Counted from the first letter of the stretch, positions 1-6,177 are shown. The stretch is 6,373 nt of DNA from an uncultured Collinsella sp. (GCA_900549335.1 UROJ01000089.1:1-6373), one strand, 5' to 3'. Notes: generated by a model not told the origin, from the sequence alone. A program made the numbers and translations.

Positions 1-677
1 TGGCCCTCGTGCATCATGATCAGACGGTTGCCCAGACGGATGGCGTCGTTCATGTTGTGCGTGACCATGAGCGTGGTCAGGTGGTTCTCGTCGACGATCT
101 CCTCGGTCAGGTTAAGCACCTTAGAGGCCGTCTTGGGGTCGAGGGCCGCGGTGTGCTCGTCGAGCAGCAGCAGGCGCGGCCTGGTGAGCGTGGCCATCAG
201 CAGGGTGAGTGCCTGGCGCTGGCCACCCGAGAGCAGGCCGACCTTGGCGTTGAGACGCGTGTCCAGACCAAGGTCCAGGCGCTTGAGCAGCTCGACGTAC
301 TCATCTTTCTCGGCCTTGGTGACGCCCCACGAAAGGCCGCGACGCTGGCCGCGACGCTTGGCGAGGGCCAGGTTCTCGGCGATCTGCATGTCGGCAGCGG
401 TACCGCGCATGGGGTCCTGAAACACGCGGCCCAGGTACTTGGCGCGCTGCGACTCGCTCAGGCGCGAGATGTCGGTGCCGTCGAGCTCAATAACGCCCGA
501 ATCGAGCGGGTACACGCCGGCGATCATGTTGAGCAGCGTGGACTTGCCGGCGCCGTTGCCGCCGATCACGGTTACAAAGTCGCCGTCATTTAGGGTAAGG
601 TCGACGCCGGTGAGCGCGCGCTTCTCGGTGACGGTGCCCTTGTTAAAGGTCTTCTTGACGTGCGAGAGCTTAAGCAT
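1..677 (-). CDS. ABC transporter ATP-binding protein, TrpZ-like (partial, C-terminus cut by window edge)
   Basis: This is the ATPase subunit that powers the importer encoded upstream; it acts on the cytoplasmic face of the membrane. About 225 residues are visible, starting MLKLSHVKKTF. The Walker A motif GGNGAGKST is at residues 39-47, the Q-loop FQDP near 86-89, the ABC signature LSGGQRQ at 149-155, Walker B LLLLDE at 169-174 followed by HTAALDP, and the switch histidine in VTHN at 207. All catalytic motifs are intact. The DEHTAALDP form of the D-loop region is typical of ATPases that partner ABC_sub_bind-type (TrpX-like) binding proteins. The ATG at 677 is preferred because GGGGG lies 9 nt upstream; the in-frame ATG at 686 abuts that sequence. 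The start overlaps the permease stop by 8 bp, which suggests translational coupling. Family members are usually about 250-265 residues, so some 30-40 residues are missing off the left edge. The gene is not broken within the window. Confidence 0.93.
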   Translation of the reverse strand, partial: MLKLSHVKKTFNKGTVTEKRALTGVDLTLNDGDFVTVIGGNGAGKSTLLNMIAGVYPLDSGVIELDGTDISRLSESQRAKYLGRVFQDPMRGTAADMQIAENLALAKRRGQRRGLSWGVTKAEKDEYVELLKRLDLGLDTRLNAKVGLLSGGQRQALTLLMATLTRPRLLLLDEHTAALDPKTASKVLNLTEEIVDENHLTTLMVTHNMNDAIRLGNRLIMMHEG

Positions 678-1593
678 CTGCCTCATCCCCCTTCGTGTAG
701 GAGCTGCGGAGCTTATAGCGCTCCCAAACCACGGGCACGCACAGGGCCACAGCAACGATCACGGCGGAGAGCAGCTTCATGTCGTTGGCGTCCATGCCCA
801 ACTGCAGCACGATGGCGCGGATAAGGAAGTACACCACGGAGCCAAAGACGGCAGAGGCCAGGCGGACGCTAAACTGCGTGAGGCCGCCGGGCAGCAGACG
901 GCCGAGCACCTCACCGATAACAATGGCGGCAAGACCGATAACGATGGCACCGGTGCCCATGCCAATGTCGGCGTACTTCTGGCTCTGGCAGATGAGTGCG
1001 CCCGAAAGGCCGATAAGGGCGTTGGAGAGCACGAGGGCGATCATCTTGGTGGAGTTGGTGTTGACGCCCAGGGCGCGGATCATGTACTCGTTGTTGCCGG
1101 TGGCGCGCAGTGCTGAGCCAATCTCGGTGCCAAAGAACCAATACAGGATGGCAACGATAGCCACGGCGAGCAAGATGCCCAGGATGATGGCGACGGTGGA
1201 CTGCGGCAGGCCGGTCATGTTGCTGACGGCCGAGAACACGGTGCCTTTGGCAAGGATGGGCGTATTGGATTTGCCCATGATGCGCAGGTTGATGGACCAC
1301 AGACTGATCTGCGTCAGGATTCCGGCGAGGATCGCGGGAATCTCAAAGACAGTGGTCAAAATGCCCGTGACGGCGCCCGCGATGGCACCGGCACACATGC
1401 CGGCCAGCACGGCGAACAGCGGGTCGACGTTGTTATTGACGATGAGCACGGCGCAGACGCAGCCGCCGAGGGCAAAGCTGCCGTCGCAGGTCATATCGGG
1501 AATGTCGAGCAGGCGGAACGTGATAAACACGCCAAGCACCATAATGCCCCAGAGGACGCCCTGCGAAACGGCGCCCTGCAATGCAATAAGCAT
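670..1593 (-). CDS. ABC transporter permease, TrpY-like (BPD_transp_2 type)
   Basis: This is the integral membrane subunit of the importer, 307 residues. It is strongly hydrophobic, with about eight or nine candidate membrane segments (for example near residues 10-27, 37-52, 57-83, 85-101, 132-153, 184-202, 211-229, 244-264 and 273-290). A cytoplasmic loop at about 155-200, GTEIGSALRATGNNEYMIRALG and beyond, has the small-residue and glycine pattern of the ATPase-coupling loop in branched-chain-amino-acid and sugar permeases of this superfamily. The charged C-terminus (ERYKLRSSYTKGDEADA) is cytoplasmic in style. The ATG at 1593 is well supported: AGGAGGT lies 7 nt upstream (1607-1601). The gene follows the binding-protein gene after 204 bp and overlaps the ATPase gene by 8 bp. 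The family assignment is confident. The substrate (tryptophan, tyrosine or something else) cannot be inferred from this subunit. Confidence 0.92.
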   Translation of the reverse strand: MLIALQGAVSQGVLWGIMVLGVFITFRLLDIPDMTCDGSFALGGCVCAVLIVNNNVDPLFAVLAGMCAGAIAGAVTGILTTVFEIPAILAGILTQISLWSINLRIMGKSNTPILAKGTVFSAVSNMTGLPQSTVAIILGILLAVAIVAILYWFFGTEIGSALRATGNNEYMIRALGVNTNSTKMIALVLSNALIGLSGALICQSQKYADIGMGTGAIVIGLAAIVIGEVLGRLLPGGLTQFSVRLASAVFGSVVYFLIRAIVLQLGMDANDMKLLSAVIVAVALCVPVVWERYKLRSSYTKGDEADA

Positions 1594-1600
1594 GCTTCAT

Positions 1601-1607
1601 ACCTCCT
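1601..1607 (-). promoter_or_regulatory. Strong ribosome binding site of the permease gene
   Basis: The minus strand reads AGGAGGT, ending 7 nt before the ATG at 1593. It fixes the permease start. A second ATG at 1600-1598 is out of frame and too close to the site. Confidence 0.8.
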
Positions 1608-1694
1608 AGGATAGGGTGGACACGTGAGTCACCATGATAGCGGTAACAATGCATAAAAGAGCTGCGGCCGGATGTTTTGTCTCATCCGTAACAA

Positions 1695-1730
1695 GCAGGG
1701 CGAACGCCGGTCTTTGGCGTTCGCCCCTGT
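1695..1730 (-). other. Intercistronic stem-loop between binding-protein and permease genes
   Basis: A perfect 11-bp inverted repeat, GGGCGAACGCC (1698-1708) with GGCGTTCGCCC (1716-1726), encloses a 7-nt loop. Two or three further pairs form outside one bulged base at 1727. It lies in the 204-bp gap between the binding-protein stop and the permease start. On the minus strand the stem is followed by TGCTTGTTACG, which is only weakly U-rich. A partial terminator or a 3'-end stabiliser is therefore more likely than a full terminator. Such an element would leave the binding protein better expressed than the membrane and ATPase subunits, a common arrangement in ABC importer operons. The structure is seen directly; the role is inferred. 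I see no convincing promoter in the rest of the gap (1608-1797). Confidence 0.7.
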
Positions 1731-1797
1731 GGCTCAGATATTGAATAACACGGCAACGGCGCAAGTGCGTGCCCTAGCTGCGTTACCGCACATGGTG

Positions 1798-2778
1798 CTA
1801 CTCGTCCAGAGCGGAAAGGTCGATGCCTAGAGCCTCGGCCATCTCGTCGTTCTTGACGACGACCAGGTCCTTGCTCGAGAGGTGCTTGATCGGCATATCT
1901 TCGGGCTTGGCCTCGCCCTTCAGAATCTTAACTGCCATCTCGCCCGCGGCGTAGCCCAGATCCTCGTAGTTGATGGAGAGGGTGAACAGGCCGCCGGCCA
2001 TGCACATGCCCTCCTCGCCGGTCACGAAGGGGAGCTTATTCTCCTTGCAGATCTGACCGACCTGCGAAGCACCCGCGGCGATGGTGTTGTCGGTGGGGGA
2101 GTACAGCGCGTCGACCTTGCCCACGGCAGACTCGACGACGGACTGAATCTCGTTGGAGCTCGAGACGGTGAAGTCAGTGTACTCGAGGCCCAGCTTGTCG
2201 AGCTCCTTCTTGGCGGCCTTGATCTGGACGTCGGAGTTGGACTCGGCGGTGCAGTAGAGCAGGCCGACCTTTTTAACGTCGGGCAGGACCTTCTGCATCA
2301 TCTCGAGCTGCTCGGCGACCGGGGTGAGGTCGGAAGCGCCCGTGACGTTGGTGCCGGGCTTGTCGTTGTCCTGGACCAGGCCGGAGGCGGCGTAGTCGGT
2401 GATGGCGCAGCCCACGATGGGGATATCGGCCGTGGCGCCGGCGGCAGCCTGCGCGGCGGGCGTGGCGATGGCATAAATCAGGTTGACGTTGTCGCCCACA
2501 AACTTGTCGGCAATGGACTTACACGTGGACTGGTCGTTCTGGGCGTTCTTCTGGTCGATCTTGACCTTAAGGCCGCTCTTCTTGATGGCCTTGACAAAGC
2601 CGTCGTTGGCGGCGTCGAGTGCGGAGTGCTCGGTGAGCTGCAGAACGCCGACGGTGTAGTCGGAACCGGCGGCAGCAGAGCCGGAACCAGAGTTGCCGCC
2701 GCATCCGGCGAGCGGAGCGAGCGCGAGCAGGCCAGCAGATACCAGAAGGCTCCTGCGGCTGATGGTGATGTCCTTCAT
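1798..2778 (-). CDS. ABC transporter substrate-binding lipoprotein, TrpX-like (ABC_sub_bind family)
   Basis: This is the extracytoplasmic solute receptor of the importer, 326 residues, anchored to the outer face of the membrane by a lipid. The signal peptide has a twin-arginine stretch (ISRRSLL, Arg8-Arg9), a hydrophobic core and a lipobox LAGC with Cys26. That points to Tat export followed by lipidation. A Gly/Ser-rich linker (about 27-38) leads into the mature fold, which begins YTVGVLQLTEHSALDAANDGF. This opening, together with the later segments IYAIATPAAQAA, IPIVGCAITDY, NVTGASDLTP, VGLLYCTAESNS and NYEDLGYAAGEMAVKIL, matches the family that includes streptococcal TrpX and clostridial aromatic-amino-acid binders. 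The ATG at 2778 is chosen because GGGGG is 7 nt upstream and the signal peptide starts there; the ORF extension to 2826 would overlap the predicted leader. It is the first gene of the importer unit. Substrate is unknown. Confidence 0.93.
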   Translation of the reverse strand: MKDITISRRSLLVSAGLLALAPLAGCGGNSGSGSAAAGSDYTVGVLQLTEHSALDAANDGFVKAIKKSGLKVKIDQKNAQNDQSTCKSIADKFVGDNVNLIYAIATPAAQAAAGATADIPIVGCAITDYAASGLVQDNDKPGTNVTGASDLTPVAEQLEMMQKVLPDVKKVGLLYCTAESNSDVQIKAAKKELDKLGLEYTDFTVSSSNEIQSVVESAVGKVDALYSPTDNTIAAGASQVGQICKENKLPFVTGEEGMCMAGGLFTLSINYEDLGYAAGEMAVKILKGEAKPEDMPIKHLSSKDLVVVKNDEMAEALGIDLSALDE

Positions 2779-2810
2779 ATCGTTACCCCCAGTATAGAAA
2801 TGGCTGGAAA

Positions 2811-2836
2811 CACTGCACTCAAACAAAGTGCAAGTG
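2811..2836 (-). promoter_or_regulatory. Inverted repeat at the predicted transcription start of the ABC importer
   Basis: Plus-strand CACTGCACT (2811-2819) pairs with AGTGCAAGTG (2827-2836), nine base pairs with one bulged base, around the 7-nt spacer CAAACAA. It begins just downstream of the -10 box and so covers about +1 to +25. It could be an operator or a 5'-end RNA stem. The repeat is seen directly; the function is inferred. Confidence 0.5.
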
Positions 2837-2841
2837 GAACT

Positions 2842-2869
2842 ATAGTAGCGCGGATGTCCATTTTTACAA
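2842..2869 (-). promoter_or_regulatory. Predicted promoter of the ABC importer genes
   Basis: On the minus strand a -35-like TTGTAA (2869-2864) is followed after 16 bp by TACTAT (2847-2842). The overlapping TATAGT (2844-2839) is an alternative -10 with a better match but a 19-bp spacer. Start of transcription would be near 2832-2835, giving a leader of about 55 nt before the ATG at 2778. The local AT-rich patch stands out from the GC-rich surroundings. Each hexamer matches only 4 of 6 consensus bases in the first reading. Confidence 0.5.
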
Positions 2870-2896
2870 TAACTTGGCGGGTTTTTTAATACAGAA

Positions 2897-2929
2897 TCGG
2901 ATGGGCGGTACGGGTAGTCGAATGGGCGG
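2897..2929. repeat. Phased direct repeat upstream of the importer promoter
   Basis: Two 12-bp copies, TCGGATGGGCGG (2897-2908) and TCGAATGGGCGG (2918-2929), differ at one base. Their starts are 21 bp apart, two helical turns, which puts both on the same DNA face. They lie about 30-60 bp upstream of the proposed -35. This spacing is typical of tandem activator or repressor sites. Part of this block (2902-2920) recurs upstream of the WYL regulator gene. Confidence 0.55.
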
Positions 2930-2938
2930 CGGAGGGTC

Positions 2939-3724
2939 TTATGCAGCGGAGGCGTCCTCCTCCTCGTCCAGGGCGGCGAAAAGCTTCTTGCCGTCGAGGA
3001 GACGTGTGGTGACGTTTCTCATGCGGCCAATCTCTACGGTACGCAGCGTGTCATCGGCGCCTCGGGCGTCATAGACCGTTCCCAGCAAATACGAGATGCC
3101 ATCGCGCTGCCTGATGGCAAAGGGGCGGAGTGTCATCCGTGCTACTTCGGTTTCGCCACGTGCCGTGACGCTCGAAATATCAAAACTCACCGTGGTTCCG
3201 TGGTCGATGGCCTGCTCGACGAGCTCGCACGTGTCGATGCGCTTGATGGGCGTGCGTGTTGCCTTGGTAGCCTTGCTGCCTGCGCTTGGAGCGGGTTCGG
3301 GTGTATCGAGGTAGCCGCGAACGTCGGCGCTCGCCATGGCAACTAAGTGCTGCGCCATGCTCTTGCGGATAGCGATAGGCGTGGAGCGGTTGCGCATGAC
3401 CATACCGTGGAGCCGGATGATCTCTTCATCGGTGAGCGGACGGGTAAGAAGTTTGTAGCCCACGCCGCGTTTGTACTCAATTTCGTATCCGGCATGGCGA
3501 AGCGCGGAGATGGCGGTGTAGATGCTGCGCCGCGCCGCCGAGATGGGCATGCGGGCGGGGTCGTCGGGATGGGCGAGGCGCCGGATCAACTCATCGGAAA
3601 GCATGGCCTTGTCTTCGCCGGTGTTTTCGCTCAAGAGCTGCAGGATACGAACGGCGCGATAGGCTGCCATCGAGGCGGCGCCTCTCGTCGTGGTGTCGTA
3701 GGTTTCAACAGCGGCTTCGGTCAT
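2939..3724 (-). CDS. WYL-type HTH transcriptional regulator
   Basis: This is a predicted DNA-binding regulator of 261 residues. The N-terminal third (about 20-95, AAYRAVRILQLLSENTG through AISALRHAGYEIEYKRGVGYKLL) reads as a winged helix of the type paired with WYL domains. After a linker rich in Pro, Ala and Lys (about 140-160) the C-terminal part has a divergent WYL domain: VSFDISSVTARGETEVARMTLRP is the first half, GISYLLGTVYDARG carries the core motif as SYL in place of WYL, and TVEIGRMRNV is the usual closing strand. WYL domains sense ligands or nucleic acid; the ligand here is unknown. The tail is acidic (DEEEDASA). The ATG at 3724 has AAGGA 10 nt upstream; the in-frame GTG at 3733 lies only 1 nt from that site and is disfavoured. 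It stands alone after the asnS terminator and directly upstream of the importer, which makes the importer its most likely target. The family call is good; the target is inferred. Confidence 0.75.
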   Translation of the reverse strand: MTEAAVETYDTTTRGAASMAAYRAVRILQLLSENTGEDKAMLSDELIRRLAHPDDPARMPISAARRSIYTAISALRHAGYEIEYKRGVGYKLLTRPLTDEEIIRLHGMVMRNRSTPIAIRKSMAQHLVAMASADVRGYLDTPEPAPSAGSKATKATRTPIKRIDTCELVEQAIDHGTTVSFDISSVTARGETEVARMTLRPFAIRQRDGISYLLGTVYDARGADDTLRTVEIGRMRNVTTRLLDGKKLFAALDEEEDASAA

Positions 3725-3727
3725 CGT

Positions 3728-3781
3728 GCCCACGTCCTTTCCGTTTTGGGTGGCGACGGTATGGAGCCTAGGACGTGGGGC
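3728..3781 (-). promoter_or_regulatory. Leader inverted repeat that could sequester the regulator's ribosome binding site
   Basis: GCCCACGTCC (3728-3737) and GGACGTGGGGC (3771-3781) are complementary over nine perfect base pairs plus one more across a bulged G. They are separated by 33 nt. On the mRNA the 3' arm contains the GGA of the AAGGA Shine-Dalgarno sequence and ends 3 nt before the ATG at 3724. Pairing would hide the site. The complementarity is seen directly; the regulatory role is inferred. Confidence 0.45.
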
Positions 3782-3794
3782 TTTCCCAGGGGCG

Positions 3795-3821
3795 CAGAGC
3801 GCTCTGGGCGGTCGGTAGTCG
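3795..3821. promoter_or_regulatory. Palindrome and shared motif upstream of the WYL regulator
   Basis: CAGAGCGCTCTG (3795-3806) is a perfect 12-bp palindrome. It runs into TGGGCGGTCGGTAGTCG (3805-3821), which is nearly the same as 2902-2920 upstream of the importer: the latter differs by two single-base insertions only. Both copies have the same orientation relative to their downstream genes. A protein-binding site for autoregulation is plausible. I find no convincing -10/-35 pair between 3734 and 3900, so the position of this element relative to a promoter is unknown. Confidence 0.45.
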
Positions 3822-3841
3822 TCGGCAAACGGCGGGTTGAG

Positions 3842-3904
3842 TTTTCAACAGCCCTGCTCAACTGACCAAAACCTTGCCAAAAGCTTGACGGATGCTGTTG
3901 AAAA
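3842..3904. repeat. Long-range 11-bp inverted repeat between asnS terminator and regulator
   Basis: TTTTCAACAGC (3842-3852) and GCTGTTGAAAA (3894-3904) are perfect reverse complements 41 nt apart. The right copy overlaps the T-tract of the asnS terminator. The repeat is seen directly; no function is known. Confidence 0.5.
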
Positions 3905-3936
3905 AAGCGTCTCTCGACTGATGTCGAGAGACGCTT
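3901..3936 (-). terminator. Rho-independent terminator of asnS
   Basis: The minus strand has a perfect 14-bp stem, AAGCGTCTCTCGAC with GTCGAGAGACGCTT, around a four-base loop, followed by a run of T. It begins 47 nt after the asnS stop. It closes asnS as a single-gene unit and separates it from the regulator. Confidence 0.93.
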
Positions 3937-3982
3937 ATGCGATGAGCATTGGCGTGTGGCGACGCGAGCTAGCGTCCGACGA

Positions 3983-5386
3983 TTAGAAGTCGGCGTTGCC
4001 CACGGTGCGCGGGTGCGGCAGGACGTCGCGGATGTTGCCCACGCCGGTCAGATACATGACCAAGCGCTCGAAGCCCAGACCGTAGCCGGCGTGCTTGCAG
4101 GAACCGTAGCGGCGCAGGTCAAGGTAGTACTTGTACTGCTCGGGATTCATGCCCAGGTCCTTGATGCGGGCCTCGAGCAGATCCAGGCGCTCCTCGCGCT
4201 GGGAGCCGCCGATAATCTCGCCGATGCCGGGCACCAGGCAGTCGGCGGCGGCGACGGTCTTGCCGTCCTCGTTCATGCGCATGTAGAACGCCTTGATCTC
4301 GGCCGGGTAGTCGGTCACAAAAGTCGGTCGCTTAAAGTGCTCCTCGGTCAGGAAGCGCTCGTGCTCGGTCTGCAGGTCGATGCCCCAGCTCACGGGGTAA
4401 TCAAACTGGTGGCCAGCAGCGACTGCCTGCTCCAGGATCTCGACGGCCTCGGTGTAGGTAACGCGGGCAAAGTCGGAGTTGGCGACATGGTCCAGGCGCT
4501 CGAGCAGACCCTTGTCCACAAACTTGTTGAGCATATTGAGCTCGTCGGGGCAGGTTGCCATAACGTCCTTGAGGACGTACTTGAGCATGGCCTCGGCGTT
4601 ATCCATGTAGTCGTTCAGGTCGGCAAAGGCCATCTCGGGCTCGATCATCCAAAACTCGGCGGCGTGGCGCGTGGTGTTGGAGTTCTCGGCACGGAAGGTG
4701 GGGCCAAAGGTGTACACGTCGCCAAAGGCCATGGCAAAGTTCTCGGCATTGAGCTGGCCGGACACGGTGAGGCTTGCATGCTTGCCAAAGAAGTCCTGGC
4801 TCCAGTCGACCTCGCCGGACTCGGTGAGGGGCGGATTTTTGGGGTCGAGCGTGGTCACGCGGAACATCTCGCCGGCGCCCTCGCAGTCACTCGTGGTGAT
4901 GATGGGGGTGTTGACGTAGACAAAGCCCTGCTCCTGGAAGAAGCGGTGAATGGCGGCAGCCGCGACAGAGCGGATGCGGAACACGGCGCGGAACAGGTTG
5001 GTGCGCGGGCGCAGGTGCTGCTGGGTGCGCAGGAACTCGACGGTTGCGCGCTTCTTCTGCAGCGGGTAATCCGGGGCGCTCGTGCCCTCGACCTCGATGG
5101 AGGTGGCAGAAAGCTCGAAAGGCTGGGGCGCATCGGGGGTCAGCTTGACGGTGCCGGTGCAAATGAGTGCGGCCGAGACGTTTTGATGGGCGATCTCGTC
5201 GTAGTTGTCGAGTGCCTCGCGGTTCATGACGACCTGCAGGTCGCGGAAGCAGCTGCCGTCGTTGAGCGTAACAAAGCCAAAGTTCTTCATGTCGCGGACG
5301 GACTTGACCCAGCCGGCGACGGTGACGGTCTGGCCGCCGAGCGACTCGGCATCGGCATAGAGCTGCGCGATTTTGGTGCGGTTCAC
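3983..5386 (-). CDS. asnS: Asparaginyl-tRNA synthetase (AsnRS, class IIb)
   Basis: This cytoplasmic enzyme charges tRNA-Asn with asparagine using ATP. It has 467 residues, the same size as E. coli AsnS (466). The N-terminal OB-fold anticodon-binding domain is about 15-105 ([25 protein letters not shown]). The class II catalytic core follows: [16 protein letters not shown] (124-139), [16 protein letters not shown] (166-181), the DFFGK..LTVSGQL segment near 198-212, motif 2 [11 protein letters not shown] at 231-241, [12 protein letters not shown], and motif 3 [13 protein letters not shown] near 436-448. These are AsnRS signatures rather than AspRS ones. Start choice: the GTG at 5386 has GGGAGG 4 nt upstream. 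The in-frame ATGs at 5398 and 5422 lack such a site, and the second lies only about 4 nt from the predicted transcription start. Either is possible. The open frame continues to 5650, but that part overlaps the PTS gene and a terminator and is not coding. No missing residues were noted. Confidence 0.96.
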   Translation of the reverse strand: MNRTKIAQLYADAESLGGQTVTVAGWVKSVRDMKNFGFVTLNDGSCFRDLQVVMNREALDNYDEIAHQNVSAALICTGTVKLTPDAPQPFELSATSIEVEGTSAPDYPLQKKRATVEFLRTQQHLRPRTNLFRAVFRIRSVAAAAIHRFFQEQGFVYVNTPIITTSDCEGAGEMFRVTTLDPKNPPLTESGEVDWSQDFFGKHASLTVSGQLNAENFAMAFGDVYTFGPTFRAENSNTTRHAAEFWMIEPEMAFADLNDYMDNAEAMLKYVLKDVMATCPDELNMLNKFVDKGLLERLDHVANSDFARVTYTEAVEILEQAVAAGHQFDYPVSWGIDLQTEHERFLTEEHFKRPTFVTDYPAEIKAFYMRMNEDGKTVAAADCLVPGIGEIIGGSQREERLDLLEARIKDLGMNPEQYKYYLDLRRYGSCKHAGYGLGFERLVMYLTGVGNIRDVLPHPRTVGNADF

Positions 5387-5432
5387 GTATCCTCCCATAA
5401 CGGTTGAATGATAGTTATCCATACAGTTCGAT

Positions 5433-5441
5433 ATTCTAGCA
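5433..5441 (-). promoter_or_regulatory. Extended -10 promoter of asnS
   Basis: The minus strand reads TGCTAGAAT: a TGn extension followed by TAGAAT (5438-5433), one base from TATAAT. No good -35 exists 16-18 bp upstream, which fits an extended -10 promoter. Transcription would start near 5426, leaving about 40 nt before the preferred GTG start. A near-palindrome GCTCA-TT-TGAGC (5447-5458) sits just upstream and could bind a protein. Confidence 0.5.
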
Positions 5442-5496
5442 GCTCGGCTCATTTGAGCTATACAGATAAAGCATTGGCGGGATGGTTTTTCAAACG

Positions 5497-5530
5497 AAAA
5501 GCGCCCGCGGCCAAATGGTCGCGGGCGCTT
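5497..5530 (-). terminator. Rho-independent terminator of the PTS EIIA gene
   Basis: The stem AAGCGCCCGCG (minus strand, from 5530) pairs perfectly over 11 bp with CGCGGGCGCTT (ending at 5499). Two more inner pairs form past a mismatch. It is followed by TTTTCGTTTG across and beyond the stem base. It lies 38 nt after the stop at 5568 and before the asnS promoter. Confidence 0.88.
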
Positions 5531-5567
5531 GACGAGGTGCCTTTTGGCTGTGTGGCGTGGGGCCTGG

Positions 5568-6131
5568 CTACTTGGTCTTGGCAACCAGCAGCGGGTCGCC
5601 CAGCTTGACGAGCGGGTTGCCGCCGATAAGCGTTCCAGACTCGCCGACATGGTCGATGCTCTTAAGACGATCGAGCTCGGAGACGATGACGGTCACGATG
5701 TCCTCGTGACCAGCGGCCTTAATGGCCTCGCGGTCGAAGCTGATGAGCGGCTGGCCTGCCTTGACCACATCGCCCATCTCGACAAAGCGGGCAAAACCCT
5801 TGCCGTTCATTTCCACGGTGCCCAGGCCAACATGGATGAACACGCGCAGGCCGTCCTCGGTAATCATGCCGATGGAGTGGTTGGTGACAGTGGTGGCACC
5901 GATGCGGCCGTTGGCGGGCGCATAGATGGTGCCGGTAATGGGCTCGATGCCATAGCCCTGGCCAAGCATGCCCGAGGCGATCGTCTCGTCGGGAACCTCG
6001 TTCAGGTTGACGAGCACGCCGTTGACGGGGGCATAGATGACGCCTTCGCGGGTAGCGAAGCTTGCTGCGGGCGGAACGGACGCCTCGCCGGTCGAGGTGA
6101 AGGTGGACTTAAGCGAATCGAGCAGACCCAT
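5568..6131 (-). CDS. PTS glucose-type EIIA protein (Crr-like, stand-alone)
   Basis: This cytoplasmic phosphocarrier accepts phosphate from HPr and hands it to the EIIB part of a sugar permease; in many bacteria it also signals sugar supply. It has 187 residues, slightly longer than E. coli Crr (169), and consists of the EIIA domain only. It begins MGLLDSLKS, close to the MGLFDKLKS of Crr. The EIIA fold is visible in [16 protein letters not shown] (33-48), [18 protein letters not shown] (61-78), the conserved His85 in TNHSIGM and the phosphorylated His100 in [17 protein letters not shown]. Both histidines are present. The extra length is mostly a Thr/Ser/Ala/Pro-rich stretch at 10-27. The ATG at 6131 has GGAGG 5 nt upstream; the longer frame to 6212 would include the leader and the operator-like palindrome. 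No EIIB or EIIC is adjacent, so its partner is encoded elsewhere. I leave the symbol blank because crr, ptsG-derived and other EIIA-Glc paralogs cannot be told apart. Confidence 0.93.
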   Translation of the reverse strand: MGLLDSLKSTFTSTGEASVPPAASFATREGVIYAPVNGVLVNLNEVPDETIASGMLGQGYGIEPITGTIYAPANGRIGATTVTNHSIGMITEDGLRVFIHVGLGTVEMNGKGFARFVEMGDVVKAGQPLISFDREAIKAAGHEDIVTVIVSELDRLKSIDHVGESGTLIGGNPLVKLGDPLLVAKTK

Positions 6132-6177
6132 AGTTGCCTCCAACTTAAATAGGCGCATATCGCGCGTTTGGTTTGCC

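Noticed and set aside
9..593. 194-codon open frame on the plus strand
   Set aside because: It is antisense to the ATPase gene, which has intact Walker, signature and switch motifs on the minus strand.
779..1609. 276-codon open frame on the plus strand
   Set aside because: It is antisense to the permease gene and composed mainly of Met, Ala, Pro, Thr and Arg as expected from reversed hydrophobic codons.
1882..2889. 335-codon open frame on the plus strand
   Set aside because: It is antisense to the binding-protein gene and shows the same biased Gly/Val/Leu/Asp composition of a mirror frame, with no domain or ribosome binding site support.
2870..2890. Terminator suggested by the plus-strand GGCGGGTTTTTT
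   Set aside because: There is no matching stem upstream on the plus strand and no plus-strand gene ends there; on the minus strand the run is of A, so it does not terminate the regulator gene.
2779..2938. T-box or other known riboswitch ahead of the importer
   Set aside because: The predicted leader is only about 55 nt and lacks the T-box antiterminator sequence and a terminator; the region reads as promoter plus repeats.
3956..5407. 483-codon open frame on the plus strand
   Set aside because: It is fully antisense to asnS, whose protein has all AsnRS motifs. The translation is low in complexity (rich in Val, Gly, Leu, Ala) and resembles no family; long antisense frames are common in GC-rich genes.
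5387..5650. N-terminal extension of asnS to give a 555-residue protein
   Set aside because: The extension runs through the PTS gene's end, its terminator and the asnS promoter; the 467-residue form matches the normal AsnRS length.
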